Of a stretch of DNA of 64,000 bases, positions 45,801 to 57,250 are shown piece by piece. The notes under the pieces were generated by a model, which worked only from the letters and a program-made list of their open reading frames with translations, made no database searches and was not told where the DNA came from. The stretch covers positions 24,489,501-24,553,500 of the forward strand of contig CM077599.1 in assembly GCA_039654915.1 (NCBI GenBank). The letters are read 5' to 3'. The first letter of the stretch is position 1; each line of letters begins with the position of its first letter. Both the position numbers and the translations under genes were made by a program. Source of the stretch: Aquilaria yunnanensis (lineage: Eukaryota > Streptophyta > Magnoliopsida > Malvales > Thymelaeaceae).

Positions 45801-47449
45801 TAGGAAAAACAGAAATCATATGTTGCCCTCAATTCCATTATTAGGCGAGATGGAGCAACTTGCATTTAAACCATCCAGCATTTAACCAAACACGTCATGC
45901 AAACATATTATTCATGACCTACTCAGGATATTATTTAAGAACACAAAAAGTACATATGAAAGAATATCCTGAAATTAGTCACATTTTAATCCATATATAT
46001 TTATGTGTCGGTGGCCAGTTGGATCCAGTGCTCCACTGCTCATCTCATGTCGAACTTAATAAGGAAGGACTGAATTAAGAATAAAAAGATGTTGACCTTA
46101 TCAATTATATATATTGAACAGCAAGTGAGTCGAGGAAAGATGTGGACAAGATAAAAAAAATTGGAGCCGAATATATATGTCTTGTATTGCCACAATTAGC
46201 GATGCCGACGCCTTATCAATTCAACAACCAGCACAGCTTTTAGATTCAAGTTGTCATGTTCTGTTGCGGGCTCTGAACAGCTCACATGGACAGGAAACAA
46301 AAAGAATAAGGAGGCTAAGGTCCACATTATCAGCGTTATAGGCGTTTGTTAATACTCGTTCTATCCCACCAATCATGTTCCATTTGGTTTGGAATCAAGA
46401 TCAAGAAAGTGAAAAAAAAAAAGTGTTGTTTTTACTTTTATCTTGTAACTCTTTTACATGTAAATAAAAAAAATTAAAAAAATTAATATTAAAATGATAG
46501 TCTAAAAGATAATATGGTAAGTAAGTTATCAAATATGAAAATATTACAAACATTTTGGATGCTAAAAAATAAAATGAACCAACATTGATGGGATGAAGGG
46601 AGTAATTTATATCAATGCTAACCATAGAACCCTCCTTTAAGTTGAAGCCAAATTACGGCCTACCTCTTTTTTGTTTAGAAAATTTTTTTCGTACAAGTAA
46701 ATAAAGGAAAATATGGTAATTTAGTATTGTAATTTGAAATTAGAATTTAAAAAATATTTAATGTCAGATATTGTAGAAAAAGTACTCATATCTAATGGGT
46801 AAAGTGTAGGTTTTGAAAAAGAATTACCAAATTGTAATTTTTGGGATTTTGTAATTAACCCTCTATAACATTTCAAGTAACTAGTATAAATTTTAAATGT
46901 GATAAAGAAAATGGGCCAATATGTTTAGTGTGAGAAAAGAACAATTATATATTATTCACAAAATGTTATAAGCATATTTGGAAAATAACAGGTCAACAAA
47001 CTAATCGGATTGGTACAAAATTCAAGGGCCCTGAGACTTGAGATGTTCTGCTACATCCGTAATTTAGTATAGATACTCATTACTATCATTAACTCCAACA
47101 CATATCTCATTGATAAATATTTTGCATCACTCTTTTTTTGATGCAAAAACAAAATAAAAAATGTGTCATATTTTTTTTGAAAGTAAAAGGTGTCATTTTT
47201 TTTTTCTCAAAGCAAACAGACTGAATAAAATTATAAGCAGGAATGCTATGCCCATACTTGGATGATTATTTATTTGGAAAAGTATTTAGTAACCATGGAA
47301 TTGTTTGGTAATTGTGCTAGCAATCAAACTAATGTTAACCATAAACGTTATTGTCAAATGATGCCGTCAAACTAATTATGATTTCGATTATGACTTTAGT
47401 ATGCATTTAGATCTCTAAAAAGTACTGCATAGCGTGGGTGTAGACTTAC
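42899..47449. other. Long AT-rich spacer, no supported gene
   Basis: Contains a local direct repeat (GGATTGATGCCTAGATTTTGCC-like, near 43057 and 43145) and many A or T runs. Short open frames at 43691-43919, 45503-45694, 45860-46078 and 46401-46625 show no domain, codon bias or splice context. Nothing else is recognised. Confidence 0.4.
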
Positions 47450-47789
47450 ATCCAGTTCGTTTTAACTTAAGTCAATTAACTATAAAATGACTTATTTTTA
47501 TTCTTATGTCTTTTTTATTCGGAACTAATTTTAATTAAAATCCAATATTATATAGTTGCAATAATCCATTGAAATTATATTTTTTGTAATCTTACTAAAT
47601 TTTTATGATTTTTTTTAGTTTAAGGCATTAAAAATGATAATTTATAAAAATTTAACAAAATTATGAAAATTTACGTTTAAATGGATTATTGCCTTTACAT
47701 AATATTGGTTTTCAAATGAAATTAGTTTTAGATAAAAAATATATAAAAATAAAAATAAGTCAGTTGATTTAAATTAAAATGAATTGGCT
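47450..47789. mobile_element. Foldback MITE, family F, copy 2
   Basis: The left reads CCAGTTCGTTTTAACTTAAG and the right, reverse-complemented, CCAATTCATTTTAATTTAA. Arms of about 130 bp contain TATTTTTATTCTTATGTC and GCAATAATCCATT in both. It is homologous along its whole length to 24869-25209 and 61113-61676. Confidence 0.75.
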
Positions 47790-47844
47790 ATAATAGTCTA
47801 TATGGCTTGGTTCCATGTTTAACTGCCTGTAAGTTGGCCAATTG

Positions 47845-48998
47845 TAGTGGCGGACCAAAGAAAGGGCAGGGGGTACTACTGTCCCTTGAAAATTTTGAAA
47901 ATCCTTAGATATGGGATACAAAATTGATTAATTCGAAAGAAATTGGAGATTGGATATGCATTCTTATCTCCTGAAAATGTTGGAAGAATATAAGGATGGG
48001 GGGAATACGACAGCCGCTGAAGAAAATAGAGACCAAATTAGTAATTTTGCCCTCTAGCCTTGAGCAGTTATTCTAACATATAGGAAATTGCACCTTTTTT
48101 TATTACCCTTCCTAAAATCCCAATTCCAAAATCACAAATGACTTGCTACTGATGCTAGTGCTTGACGACGACGACCTCCACCTTTCTACTGCCTCATTCA
48201 CGGCCTCGTCTTCTTGTGGGCTCGTCCTTTCCTGCTCTTATCTAGACTCTCGTTTTAATTCTCGTCTTTCGGGTCTTAACTTGCCTAGTGATTTGCCACC
48301 GTCATCGTTTCGGGTTCACTGTTCGGCTTTCTCATCTTACTAACACCGGCCACCAGGCATCCTTTGACTTCATCCATCCTCCCTTCGACTCCCCTTGACC
48401 CTGCCAATTCATAATTTCATTTGGCTCACCAAAATTTACCTCAGTAAATCAGTGTTTATTGTTTGAGTGATTTAGTTTTGTTTGTCAAATTTTCATTAAT
48501 TTTTTCTTACTATTTTCTGATTGAGTGATTGTTTAATTGTTTAAGTGATATTGATATTGCATGTTTGTATTGGCTCTGAAATCCGAATATTGGTTAATTA
48601 ATGGAAGAGGAGCAATTGAACAAGATACTTTGTAGGACAAAAATCTGTAAAAAAATTGTTGGGAGAGATTGAAGCTTTGACATGTTTACGGATAATGGAT
48701 AATAAATAATTGTGATAAAATGAATTTTAATTGGGTAGAAAATAGTTGCTTCATTGGCTGTTCTTTTTTAACACTAATTATGAGTTTAGTATTTGGTTAT
48801 GCACATACATGATCTGTTTTATTTTCTCTTTTTAGCTATGACCAGCAAATAAAAAATGATATCATGTTATGTACTCTTTTAAATTTTGTAACTTATATGA
48901 ACTGTATTATTTGGTTTGTACTTTGTATGAGATTGTGTAATTGACAGTTTGTCTCCACCTCACCCCCCTCCCAACTAAAAATTTTGATTCTGCCACTG
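47845..48998. mobile_element. hAT-like non-autonomous element with TAGTGGCGGA end
   Basis: The left end is TAGTGGCGGACCAAAG and the right end, reverse-complemented, CAGTGGCAGAATCAAAA, sharing GTGGC-GA. Flanks GCCAATTG (47837-47844) and GCTAGTTG (48999-49006) agree at 6 of 8 positions, an eroded 8-bp duplication. The interior has a richer stretch (48150-48420) with a short open frame of no known family. TAGTGGCGGA-type ends are common in plant hAT-like elements. Confidence 0.55.
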
Positions 48999-49006
48999 GC
49001 TAGTTG

Positions 49007-49715
49007 TAAGGATTTTGGCATATTTTAAACGTGGGAAATATGTTGGATAACTGATCTGTATTGGCTTGAATTTCCAAGTTAAACTCTAATGGATACACTC
49101 ATAAATCAAAATGATCACATCACTTTTGGTGCTATGTTGTTCAACTTTTGCCATCACCAAGTAGTCAGCCTCCTTGCCCGCTTTGCCTCATGACTTGGTG
49201 ACTTAGAACAGGAAAATACTAAGGCTTGTTTGGTAGTGTCCTCATTTTTATTTTTTGTGTTATGTTGTATATTTGATGATTTTGTAAATTTTAGTTTATT
49301 TTATTTTATTTTCATCTTCCTAAAGTAAGAAAATAGTACATTTTTAGTAAATTTTCAAACTTATTGAAAGTTATATATTTTCCTATGGATTCTAGCTGCT
49401 TTTGTGGCATAAATTGGTGAATATTATTAAACTTGCTAACTTGCTGGTGCACCTCACAATTTAAATGGGATCTTTGTTTGGTTGAGTAAGGTAACTGCTG
49501 GTAGGTGTACAAAAGCAAATGTTTGAAAAAGTGTTTTTACTGCAGTTATCTCTATCATCTGACAGGAAAAGAAATGGGGCGATTGTATGTGGAAATTTCT
49601 TGTGTATATAAAATTACAATTGAAATTAATTATAATACAAATTAAAATATTTTGAAAATTTGATACAAAGATTTTGTGGTCAACTCTCTTGTATGCTTCA
49701 AATGCACGCTTTTCT
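49007..49715. other. AT-rich spacer, no gene seen
   Basis: T-rich runs near 49240-49310 and no feature beyond short open frames. Confidence 0.4.
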
Positions 49716-49912
49716 GATTAACACTTCTAGATTTAGTAGATACATGAACAGTTTCTTGATCACAAACTCCGGACTTGGATTTGGTGGAGATGTGAACAAC
49801 TTTTCAATCATGAACCCCAAACTTGGAGTCAATGGAGATGTACACTGCTTCCTTACAACCTCGATCTCTAGGCTTGGATGTAGTGCGGACACAAACTGGT
49901 GTTCTCCACGGC
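49716..49912 (+). repeat. Degenerate tandem repeat, unit about 48 bp, four units
   Basis: Successive units share the pattern CTY-GACTTGGATTTGGTGGAGATGTGAAC-CTTT-ATCA with growing divergence (starts near 49720, 49765, 49813 and 49862). A short open frame crosses them, but no known protein is suggested. Similar tracts occur in plant retrotransposon non-coding regions; that link is a guess. Confidence 0.5.
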
Positions 49913-50439
49913 TTTTTTTTTGACTTGAGCCTTTAGAATAATTCACCATTTTCCTTAGACCTTTAGTGCTTTTTGTTATTTTTCCTTGGACTTGTCAATT
50001 CTTGCACTTTTTGTCACTTTCTTGTCGCTATTCCTTGGAGCTCGACTTGACACAGTGCAAAAAAATGTTCTTGGCTCCTTGTCGCTTTCATGCGAATCTG
50101 AACTTGGACTTGACATAGCACCCCCATGTGTTTTTCTTGTTTCTCACTATTTCTTCAAATTTGGCCTTGAAACTCAGACTTGATTTTATTTGGCTTTGAC
50201 TTCTCTTCACACTGATTGTTTGTGCTTGATCAGTTTAAATAATTTCTTGGATTTTATTTGACTTGACCAGTCATCTCATCTTATCGGGCAGTATCTGAAG
50301 TGGTGGAAAGTGGAGAGGTGGCAAGTAAGATCTTGTGGAGATGTGCCAAAGAAATGAGGCATCAATCTTCAAGGAGGTTGATGCTTGGATCAAGACAATG
50401 GCCTAAGTGGTGGAGGTGAAACATTAAGGTGCAAAAGTT

Positions 50440-50770
50440 ACGGTGTTTTTTCCTTTTTTGACCGAAACGTGGTCAAATAGTTTGACTCAATCTTTAACCA
50501 AGCTAAGGTATACTTATAGAATATGGGGCCTTCCATCCCCACAGTCTTATTTGCTTGGTTAATGATTAATTATGAGTCATTCTAGACCACCAAATCTTGT
50601 ACCCTTGCTCGGTTAGCCATATTCAATTCAGTTGTCATGGCTTCGTATTATGTCATGTTGTTGGTGATAATGAAGCAGAACTTGATTTTGAGAGTGGCCT
50701 CGATACCTAGAGGTCCTTTTAGGATGACCTTGCCCTAGTGGTCATGTTCGAAGGCCTGTCAACATATATT
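50440..50770 (-). pseudogene. Decayed Ty3/gypsy RNase H fragment
   Basis: On the minus strand, from about 50725 downward, the frame reads KGPLGIEATLKIKFCF, then IITNNMT, a stop, YEAMTTELNMANRARVQDLV, a stop, NDS, a stop, and LIINQANKT. This matches the plant gypsy RNase H pattern TNN-AEYEAL...GL..A...G...L...SDSQL..NQ. Further down (about 50520-50440), SKYTLAWLKIESNYLT resembles the next conserved part. Two stops fall where relatives have Gln or Glu in conserved motifs. No neighbouring integrase or reverse transcriptase was recognised. Confidence 0.65.
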
Positions 50771-51343
50771 TCCCAATAGGGGTCATCTAATTTTTCATTT
50801 GTAACGGGTCTCCCTCAGTAGCGTTATCTCAGCCATGAAGTTTGCCAATATTTGTTCCTTTTTTTTTTTTTTTTTTGTAGAGCTAGTATTTATGCCTCAA
50901 AGGTGTAGCAATGTGTTTTTGGAGTTTCCATCAATCCGTTTACACTTAGGTCGATCGGACACCATAAATGATCTACGAGAGTTCGAGGCATTTGGAAGTA
51001 CAATTATGCTAAAATAATCTTATTTTAGAGCCCAAAACTTGACATCTTAGCTTGATTTAAACTTTATTTTTCCTGTTTTTGAATATTTTAATTAATTTTC
51101 TAAATCATGGATTCTATCTAACCACCCGGATATAGACTCTTAAAAATTACTACTAGATTTTACTTGTCTTTTTTTGTTTTAATTATACTTCTAACCCATG
51201 GATCTTATTGGACCACTCAATCATGGATCCATAAATTTAATTTGTTTTTCATTTATTTTTATTTTAAATATTTTAAATAATTGTAAATTAAAACCATAAA
51301 TCTCATTGGATCATCTGAATTTGAATATTAAAACTTAAACTTA
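50771..51343. other. AT-rich spacer, no gene seen
   Basis: A poly-T run lies at about 50859-50876. Otherwise AT-rich DNA with no recognisable features. Confidence 0.4.
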
Positions 51344-51352
51344 TTTTGTATT

Positions 51353-52352
51353 AGCCTAAATTAAATTTGGTCCCTCAAACTATAGTGACTCAAGCAATTT
51401 AGTCCTTGCAATGTGACTTGGTCTATGTAGTCTCTCGAACTATAAAAAAGACGACACTTTACCCCTTTAACTCAATAACTCGATTAACTTGACGTTAAGA
51501 CCGTTAGATTTCTAATGATTCAGTGACCTAATTCTAAACATTTAAACTCTTAGTCATTAAATTATAAAAAATACATAACTTGAAGCGTTTAATGAGAACT
51601 AAACCTAAACTTCAACATCCTCCAGCGTTAAGCTTGAAAATATCTTCCAGCGTCCTCCTTGCCACCATCCCCTACTCCATCCCTACCTCTTTCCTCCAAA
51701 TCTCCCCTCCCTCGTCCATGATTTCACCTCCAACACCGGCTGTGTCGTCCACTATGTGCCATTGGCTGCATCATCCACTATGTGGTCTCCTCTGGCCCCT
51801 TCCACCCCATCACCTCCACCTCCATCATCTTCCACTCCCACTTAATATTCGACCCCTCCTTCATCCTCCACCCAATCGCCACTGCTACCTACGAGTATGT
51901 CGAGTTGCCAGTAAGGATTGGATGATCTTTTAATTTGTTCACATTTTACCCATTAGATCTCATGCCCAGCAACATTAGCAAACCCTCTCTTACTCGCTCA
52001 CAACTTCTCGTCCTGACTTCGACCAAAGAACACCCATTTCCTTCAATGTGTCCACACCCACAGCCAATTCTAAGTCCTGTGTTGACTGAAGAAATGGTGA
52101 AAGTTTTGGTGAGAGATTAGGAAGATGACTTAGATGTGTAGATCTTAAAGTATAGGGTATAAAATAAATAAATTAAGAAGATGACTGACTAGACAAGTAA
52201 TTGTCTCTTTTTCTATGGGTTAGTCAAGTAATGGACTTTTGGTCAAAGAGGCAAAGTGCTCCATGAATCATTGTTGGAGGACATTGCTCTAAACTTCAGG
52301 CACGTTTCCGACTGAGTCATTATAGTTCAAGAGATTAAAGGTGATTTAGGCC
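51353..52352. mobile_element. MULE-like non-autonomous TIR element, 1.0 kb, gene-like interior
   Basis: The left end is AGCCTAAATTAAATTTGGTC and the right end, reverse-complemented, GGCCTAAATCACCTTTAATC. Both continue with a CTATARTGACTCA motif. Flanks TTTTGTATT (51344-51352) and TTTTATATT (52353-52361) match at 8 of 9 positions. The interior 51600-51930 is C-rich and coding-like: one frame reads IHYVVSSGPFHPITSTSI and later ATATYEYVELP, without a family I recognise. This fits a Pack-MULE with a captured host exon, but origin is unproven. Confidence 0.75.
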
Positions 52353-52361
52353 TTTTATATT

Positions 52362-53159
52362 TATTTTGCTTTTGAATATTCTTAAATAATTATCCAAACC
52401 ATGGACTGTATCAAATTAGTTAGATATGGATGTTAAAATTTTATTGTTAATTATTTTTCTAAGGTCATCATAGTGTTTTATTAAACCTCCATGAAATTGA
52501 ATTTTAAGTGTGATCTTTTGAGATGCATTATGTGGATTAAATTAAAATTTAAAATTAAAATATTATAAAAAATAAACAAAAAAAACTACCTGCCCCAAAC
52601 ATAAATTTCTAGGGAATATGACTAATTTTATTTATGCTTGCTCAAACAAACAAAGAAATAAAGAACAAAATAGAAAAAATAATAATAATAAAAATGTGTT
52701 GTCAGTGACCCATCCGCAAAATAAAGAACAAAAAATGCACGTGATGTAGCCGTCATTCCTCTCAGACTCTCAGCTCACTGCAATCAACTCTCCGAGTATT
52801 TAATGCCGACGATGTCATGCCGAAGCAATCTATTGCACATTTTTCTTGACCTCTCCAACTTTGGCCCTCATCTGTTGCATGACGTATGCCTCCATTATTC
52901 AGTTCGCCATTCTCTGACGCCGATGGTGTCGCTCAGTTCATAGTTCTCCTCCAACGATGTATGGTTTATCAATTCAATGCCTTTGCCATTAAATTCTCCC
53001 CAATCTCTTCTATCGTCGATTTCCCCCAATCTCCCCTGTTCCCCCCCCCCCTCAATTTGGACTTCAATCACGTGACTACTGGTATTTGGCTACTTCAATT
53101 TTCTAAGATTAAGTTTGGTATTTGGGTAAGATTAAGGTTGCAATTTAGTTGTTATTTTT
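52362..53159. other. Spacer with a C-rich patch
   Basis: A richer stretch (52740-53060) with an open frame at 52886-53245 ends in a C10 run near 53041. The protein has no domain and becomes Phe-rich. It is not supported as a gene, but the composition suggests an old gene fragment. Confidence 0.35.
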
Positions 53160-53689
53160 ATTTTTTTTATTTTTCTGAACCAAGCTCACATATCAAGCTC
53201 ATTAACAGGTTTTTCAAACCTTTCAAATATTCGAATCGAGCTTGAGCACCATCCTGAGCTAAACTCAAGCATCATTTCCCTGAGCTTGTTAAGCTTTAGC
53301 CTAAGCTTAAGCACCCCTTAAAGTAAAACGAGCTGAGCTCGAGCCCGAGGAGTTCGAGCTTAGCTTAGCTAGATAACACCTTTAGGCAGTGATGAGTGTT
53401 TCACCTAAAGAAAAAGAAACATAAACTTGGTAGAAATTTTTTTTATCCCTCACTTTTTTTGTTTTCTTTAAATGAATCCCTAATAATGCACCAGATGCAA
53501 TTTATGTTGTTAGATGACTCTAAATATGAACTTAACACAACAAAAACATACTTAACAAATGAACTTTTAAATTGGTAGATTGATGAACATTTGTTGCTTC
53601 CCTCCCTGAAAAAATTGTAAAAGTTGAAACAAGTTAATTGCAAATAAGCAAGCTCTATGTAACTAAAAAGTAGTTCAAACACTTACTTT

Positions 53690-55850
53690 GCTCTTTATCC
53701 TCATATCATTAAGGTTCCTAAGCCAATTGCCTCCATAAAATAATGCTTGGACAGTCTCAATTGAAAGTGATGTATGATATAAATCAATCACTTAACTTTC
53801 TGCACTAAATGTAGTCTTAGAAGTAAAAATAGTTACTGGGATTGCCAAAATATCGCATGTCATCTTTGACAAAACATAATATTTGGTTTGATTTCCTTTC
53901 CACCACTCCAATAGATTAAATGAATCATTTAACCCTTCTACACAAATATGGCACCCATTTGCAAAATACATGTCTAGATCAATTTTTTTGGGCTGCATTA
54001 TCTCCATTTGTTTTACATACTCTTTGATTTCCCTAAAGCTTGAACTAGAAGAAATGGTGGTCACGGAAGACCGAGACGATCTAGATGTTTTACTTGCTTG
54101 ATCAGTCACCTTATGCATTTCTAGATACTCATTGTAAAGTTATTGTAATACAGTATTTACCTTTTCAATATTAGCTACATCCTCTATTTGGGTGTATATC
54201 TTAACAAAACAGTTGTCAGCAGCTCTTAGTTTGACTCTATGGTCTAAAATGACTACAATAGTAATTAGCATATTGTACTTTCCCCAATATTTATTAAACT
54301 TTTTTTCATCTGGGTGACTATACCCTTTACAAAGATATTCTCATAATTTACCTAAGCATTTAAGAGTTGTTTCACTTTATAAACATCATAAAGAAAGAAG
54401 TTTGATGTTGGATACTGACTTCCAGATACAATGTTTGGGACATTGGAGAACATCTCCAAGATTTCCAAAATAATCCTATCCTTTTCCCAGTTATCTTTTG
54501 TTGGGCATGAACTATAATAAGGTTTCTTTCATTAGAATATCAGGAACACATCTTTGAACTTATAGGCACAAGCTTTTCCAGAATATTCCTAGAATAATCC
54601 CATCCTTTTCCCAATCATCTCATATGTTAAATTCCAACGAGTTTTGCAATCAAGAACAAGCTTTTGAGCTGGCAACTGCAATTGCCGACTAATTTCACAA
54701 AACATCTTCAATCGTACACCACTTTGATTTATAAAAGAAATAAATCCCCTTACATCTTGAACTGCAAATTTAATCTTAGATAACCCATCTTGGGCAATAA
54801 GATTTAGATATATGTGTAACAATGCACATGAAATAATTTTCTTCCACATAATAATTTCTTATTTGCTTAACAAATTTCCCTCAAATTGTTAATGGTAGAA
54901 TTATTTGCTAAAGCATTATTAATTGAAATGCTATAAATTTTGTTCTCAATATCCCATTCTTTCAAAAACTTGTAAATTGTATCTGAAATGATGTCACCTT
55001 TATGTTAAGGAGGGATATGAATAAAGTTTAGCACCCACTTATTCAACCTCTAATCAAGGTTAATAAAATGTGCAATGATAACAATACACCCAATCTTCTG
55101 ACTTTTTTTTTTTATTTCCATAAAGTCTATTGTTAAACTAATCTTTGAAACATTTCTTAGCATTGTCTTTGCTCTTTACTTTTCATGTTCATACACCTTT
55201 ATGCAATCACTCTTCAAATACCACGAACAATTTTTTGAAACTAAGGAATGACAACTTTCATCATGAAATTAAAACCTCCCTTTTCCACAATTGAGAAATG
55301 ATGTTCATGCATCAACACCCAATGACAAGTGGCTTCTTTCATCGGCATGAGATCATATTTTTCATTTACTATAGTCGGTGCAAGGGCTGGAAGGTTAGCA
55401 TTGACAGTTGTATTGTTGGGTTGAAAGTTAAAAAGTTGTTGTTTCTTCGAGTGTAACTTCCTCTTAAGACAACCATTCATGTGTTTGGAAAGATGTAACA
55501 TTGTTTCAATCTTCTGTTAAGAGAAAGATGTACCATAATAATTGCACTTGACAGTTATCATTCCTTTTGCATTTGTACCATTTATAAATGTTGACCAAAT
55601 TTTAGATCATTGAGCTCTACTTTTTCTCACAAATGCTCCACTATGACCCTCACCACCCCGTTCCTATCCTTTATTTCCAACTATAGATCCTCTTTCCACC
55701 TTGGGAATATATGTTATTTCCTCTTAAAGAGCCTGTTCTTTGTCAATAATTATATCAATATGATCATCAACTTCTATAATTGGAAATGAGTTTGACTTTT
55801 CAACAGAAAAAAACTAACTAGTTGAAGATGACATTCCTAAAACCTAAAGG
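53690..55850 (-). pseudogene. hAT transposase with BED zinc finger, many stops and frameshifts
   Basis: Read on the minus strand from about 55850. A BED-finger region has SKIWSTFING, VKCNYYG and a later HLSKHMNGC, with a Tyr where the second finger Cys is expected. The phrase MHEHHFSIVEKGGFNF (about 55290) is typical of the segment after the finger. The catalytic-domain phrase LNLIAQDGLSKIKFAVQDVR with LVLDCKTRWNLTYEMI lies at 54600-54815. The C-terminal dimerisation domain reads LLEWWKGNQTKYYVLSKMTC and ILAIPVTIFTSKTTFSAES (53792-53925), then a stop and a continuation to about 53690 with LSIETVQALFYGGNWLRN. Stops and frameshifts occur throughout, so it is inactive. The domain order is that of plant zinc-finger BED/RICESLEEPER-type hAT proteins. 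Confidence 0.88.
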
Positions 55851-56773
55851 TGAATTCGTATGTAAATAATTATCCTTTACTTGACTAGCCATATAGTCCA
55901 TTAACAATTACTGATTCTCCAACAAAGAATAGCAAACACATATGCTAGATGTTACACTCAACCTTAAGTGCAATTAAAAATTAATTGAAGGAAGAAGAAA
56001 GGCAATTAAATGGTTTGTTAACCAAAATTAACAAAACAGAGAAGATGTAATTAACAAATTAAATCATTAGTCATTAACACTCCCGACCCAAGCCCCCAAA
56101 TCATGTAGATTCCTAATTCTAAACATCAAAAGAACAAAAACCAGATTACAATAAGCATCAATGACATGGAGGAGAAAATTTTCCGACAACCAATAATGTG
56201 GAAGCTCCTAAATTGCTAATTCTTCCCTTGACTTTTAGCTAGCTTTTCTAAGACATCTTTGTTAATTTTATAAGTTTTTTATATATTGACATTATGACTA
56301 GCCTTCTCCAGATTATATGATTTCGACATCTATAAGTGGCTACCAAATGACCTAGTCAAATATTAAATTCAAGCAAAGTATAACATGGGTGAAGGTCACT
56401 ATGAAGCGTACTGGTGGTGACTTCCAATGGTAGATAGACAATGGCAATGAAAGGGACTATGGCCAGCGGGAAGGTTCCCTTTGATCAATTTTGCTTTTGC
56501 TGATCTTTTCCATAATAGTCTATGAGACGAAGAGACAATGAGAGATGACAAAAGATAGAGAGACGTAGATGCTATGAGAAACAGAAAGACAACGAAAATG
56601 GTGAAAGATGGCAATGCAGTGAGACGGCGGCACAACAAGCTATGAGAAAAGCCCCTATGTTGAGTGACTTGAGTTTGAGATGCATTGCTGAGGTGAGAGT
56701 TTAAGTTAGGGAACTAGGGATAGAATTATGAATGTTATATTTTAGGACATATTTTATTTTATCAAACAAATTA

Positions 56774-57063
56774 CTCCCTCTGTCCCAATTTACTTGAAAC
56801 ATATTCCTTTTTGGGAAGTCCCAAAAAATTGAAACGTTTCCTCTTTTGAAAAAGTTTAAACAATTAAATTATCATTTTACACAAAACCCATTAAAGACTC
56901 TTTTTTTAATCTCCACTCAATCTCTCACTGCACAAAACCCAAATTTTTTTTTTCTTTTTTAATCATTATTTAAACTTTTACTACATAAAAAAATAACACA
57001 AATTACATACACCTTAATCTCCGTGCCCAGACAAATGTTTCAACTAAAATGGGACGGAGGTAG
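56774..57063. mobile_element. Stowaway-type MITE, 290 bp
   Basis: The left end is CTCCCTCTGTCCCAATTTAC and the right end, reverse-complemented, CTACCTCCGTCCCATTTTAG. TA dinucleotides flank both sides (56772-56773 and 57064-57065), the Tc1/mariner target. The inner parts of the TIR (TTGAAACA and TGTTTCAA) also pair. It is nested in the flank of the hAT element. Confidence 0.9.
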
Positions 57064-57250
57064 TATATTATATTAATATTATATTAGACTCGTTAGGCTC
57101 AATAAAAGTTTGAGCCAAATAGTCCTGGGTTCGATCTCAATTTGCTAAGGGTTCGAACCTAAAATATGGCTCAAGTTTGGGCTCGAAGCTCATTAGGCTC
57201 AATTCAAAAATGAAAAAAAAAAAACTCAAGCTTGAACTTGTGTATTGGAC

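Larger units (their letters stand above)
53160..57250 (-). mobile_element. Decayed hAT transposon (approximate limits)
   Basis: A broken hAT transposase gene (53690-55850, minus) lies between two blocks of related words: GAGCTTGAGC, GAGCTCGAGCCCGAG and TTCGAGCTTAGC at 53190-53380, and TTTGAGCC, GGCTCAAGTTTGGGCTCGAAG and CTCAAGCTTGAAC at 57080-57240. I take these as subterminal repeats of one element. Exact termini and the 8-bp duplication were not found, so the limits are approximate. Confidence 0.5.

Noticed and set aside
57115..57160. GGGTTCGATC and GGTTCGAACC words resembling a tRNA T-arm
   Set aside because: No acceptor stem, anticodon arm or D-arm surrounds them. They belong to the GGCTCGA-rich flank of the hAT element.
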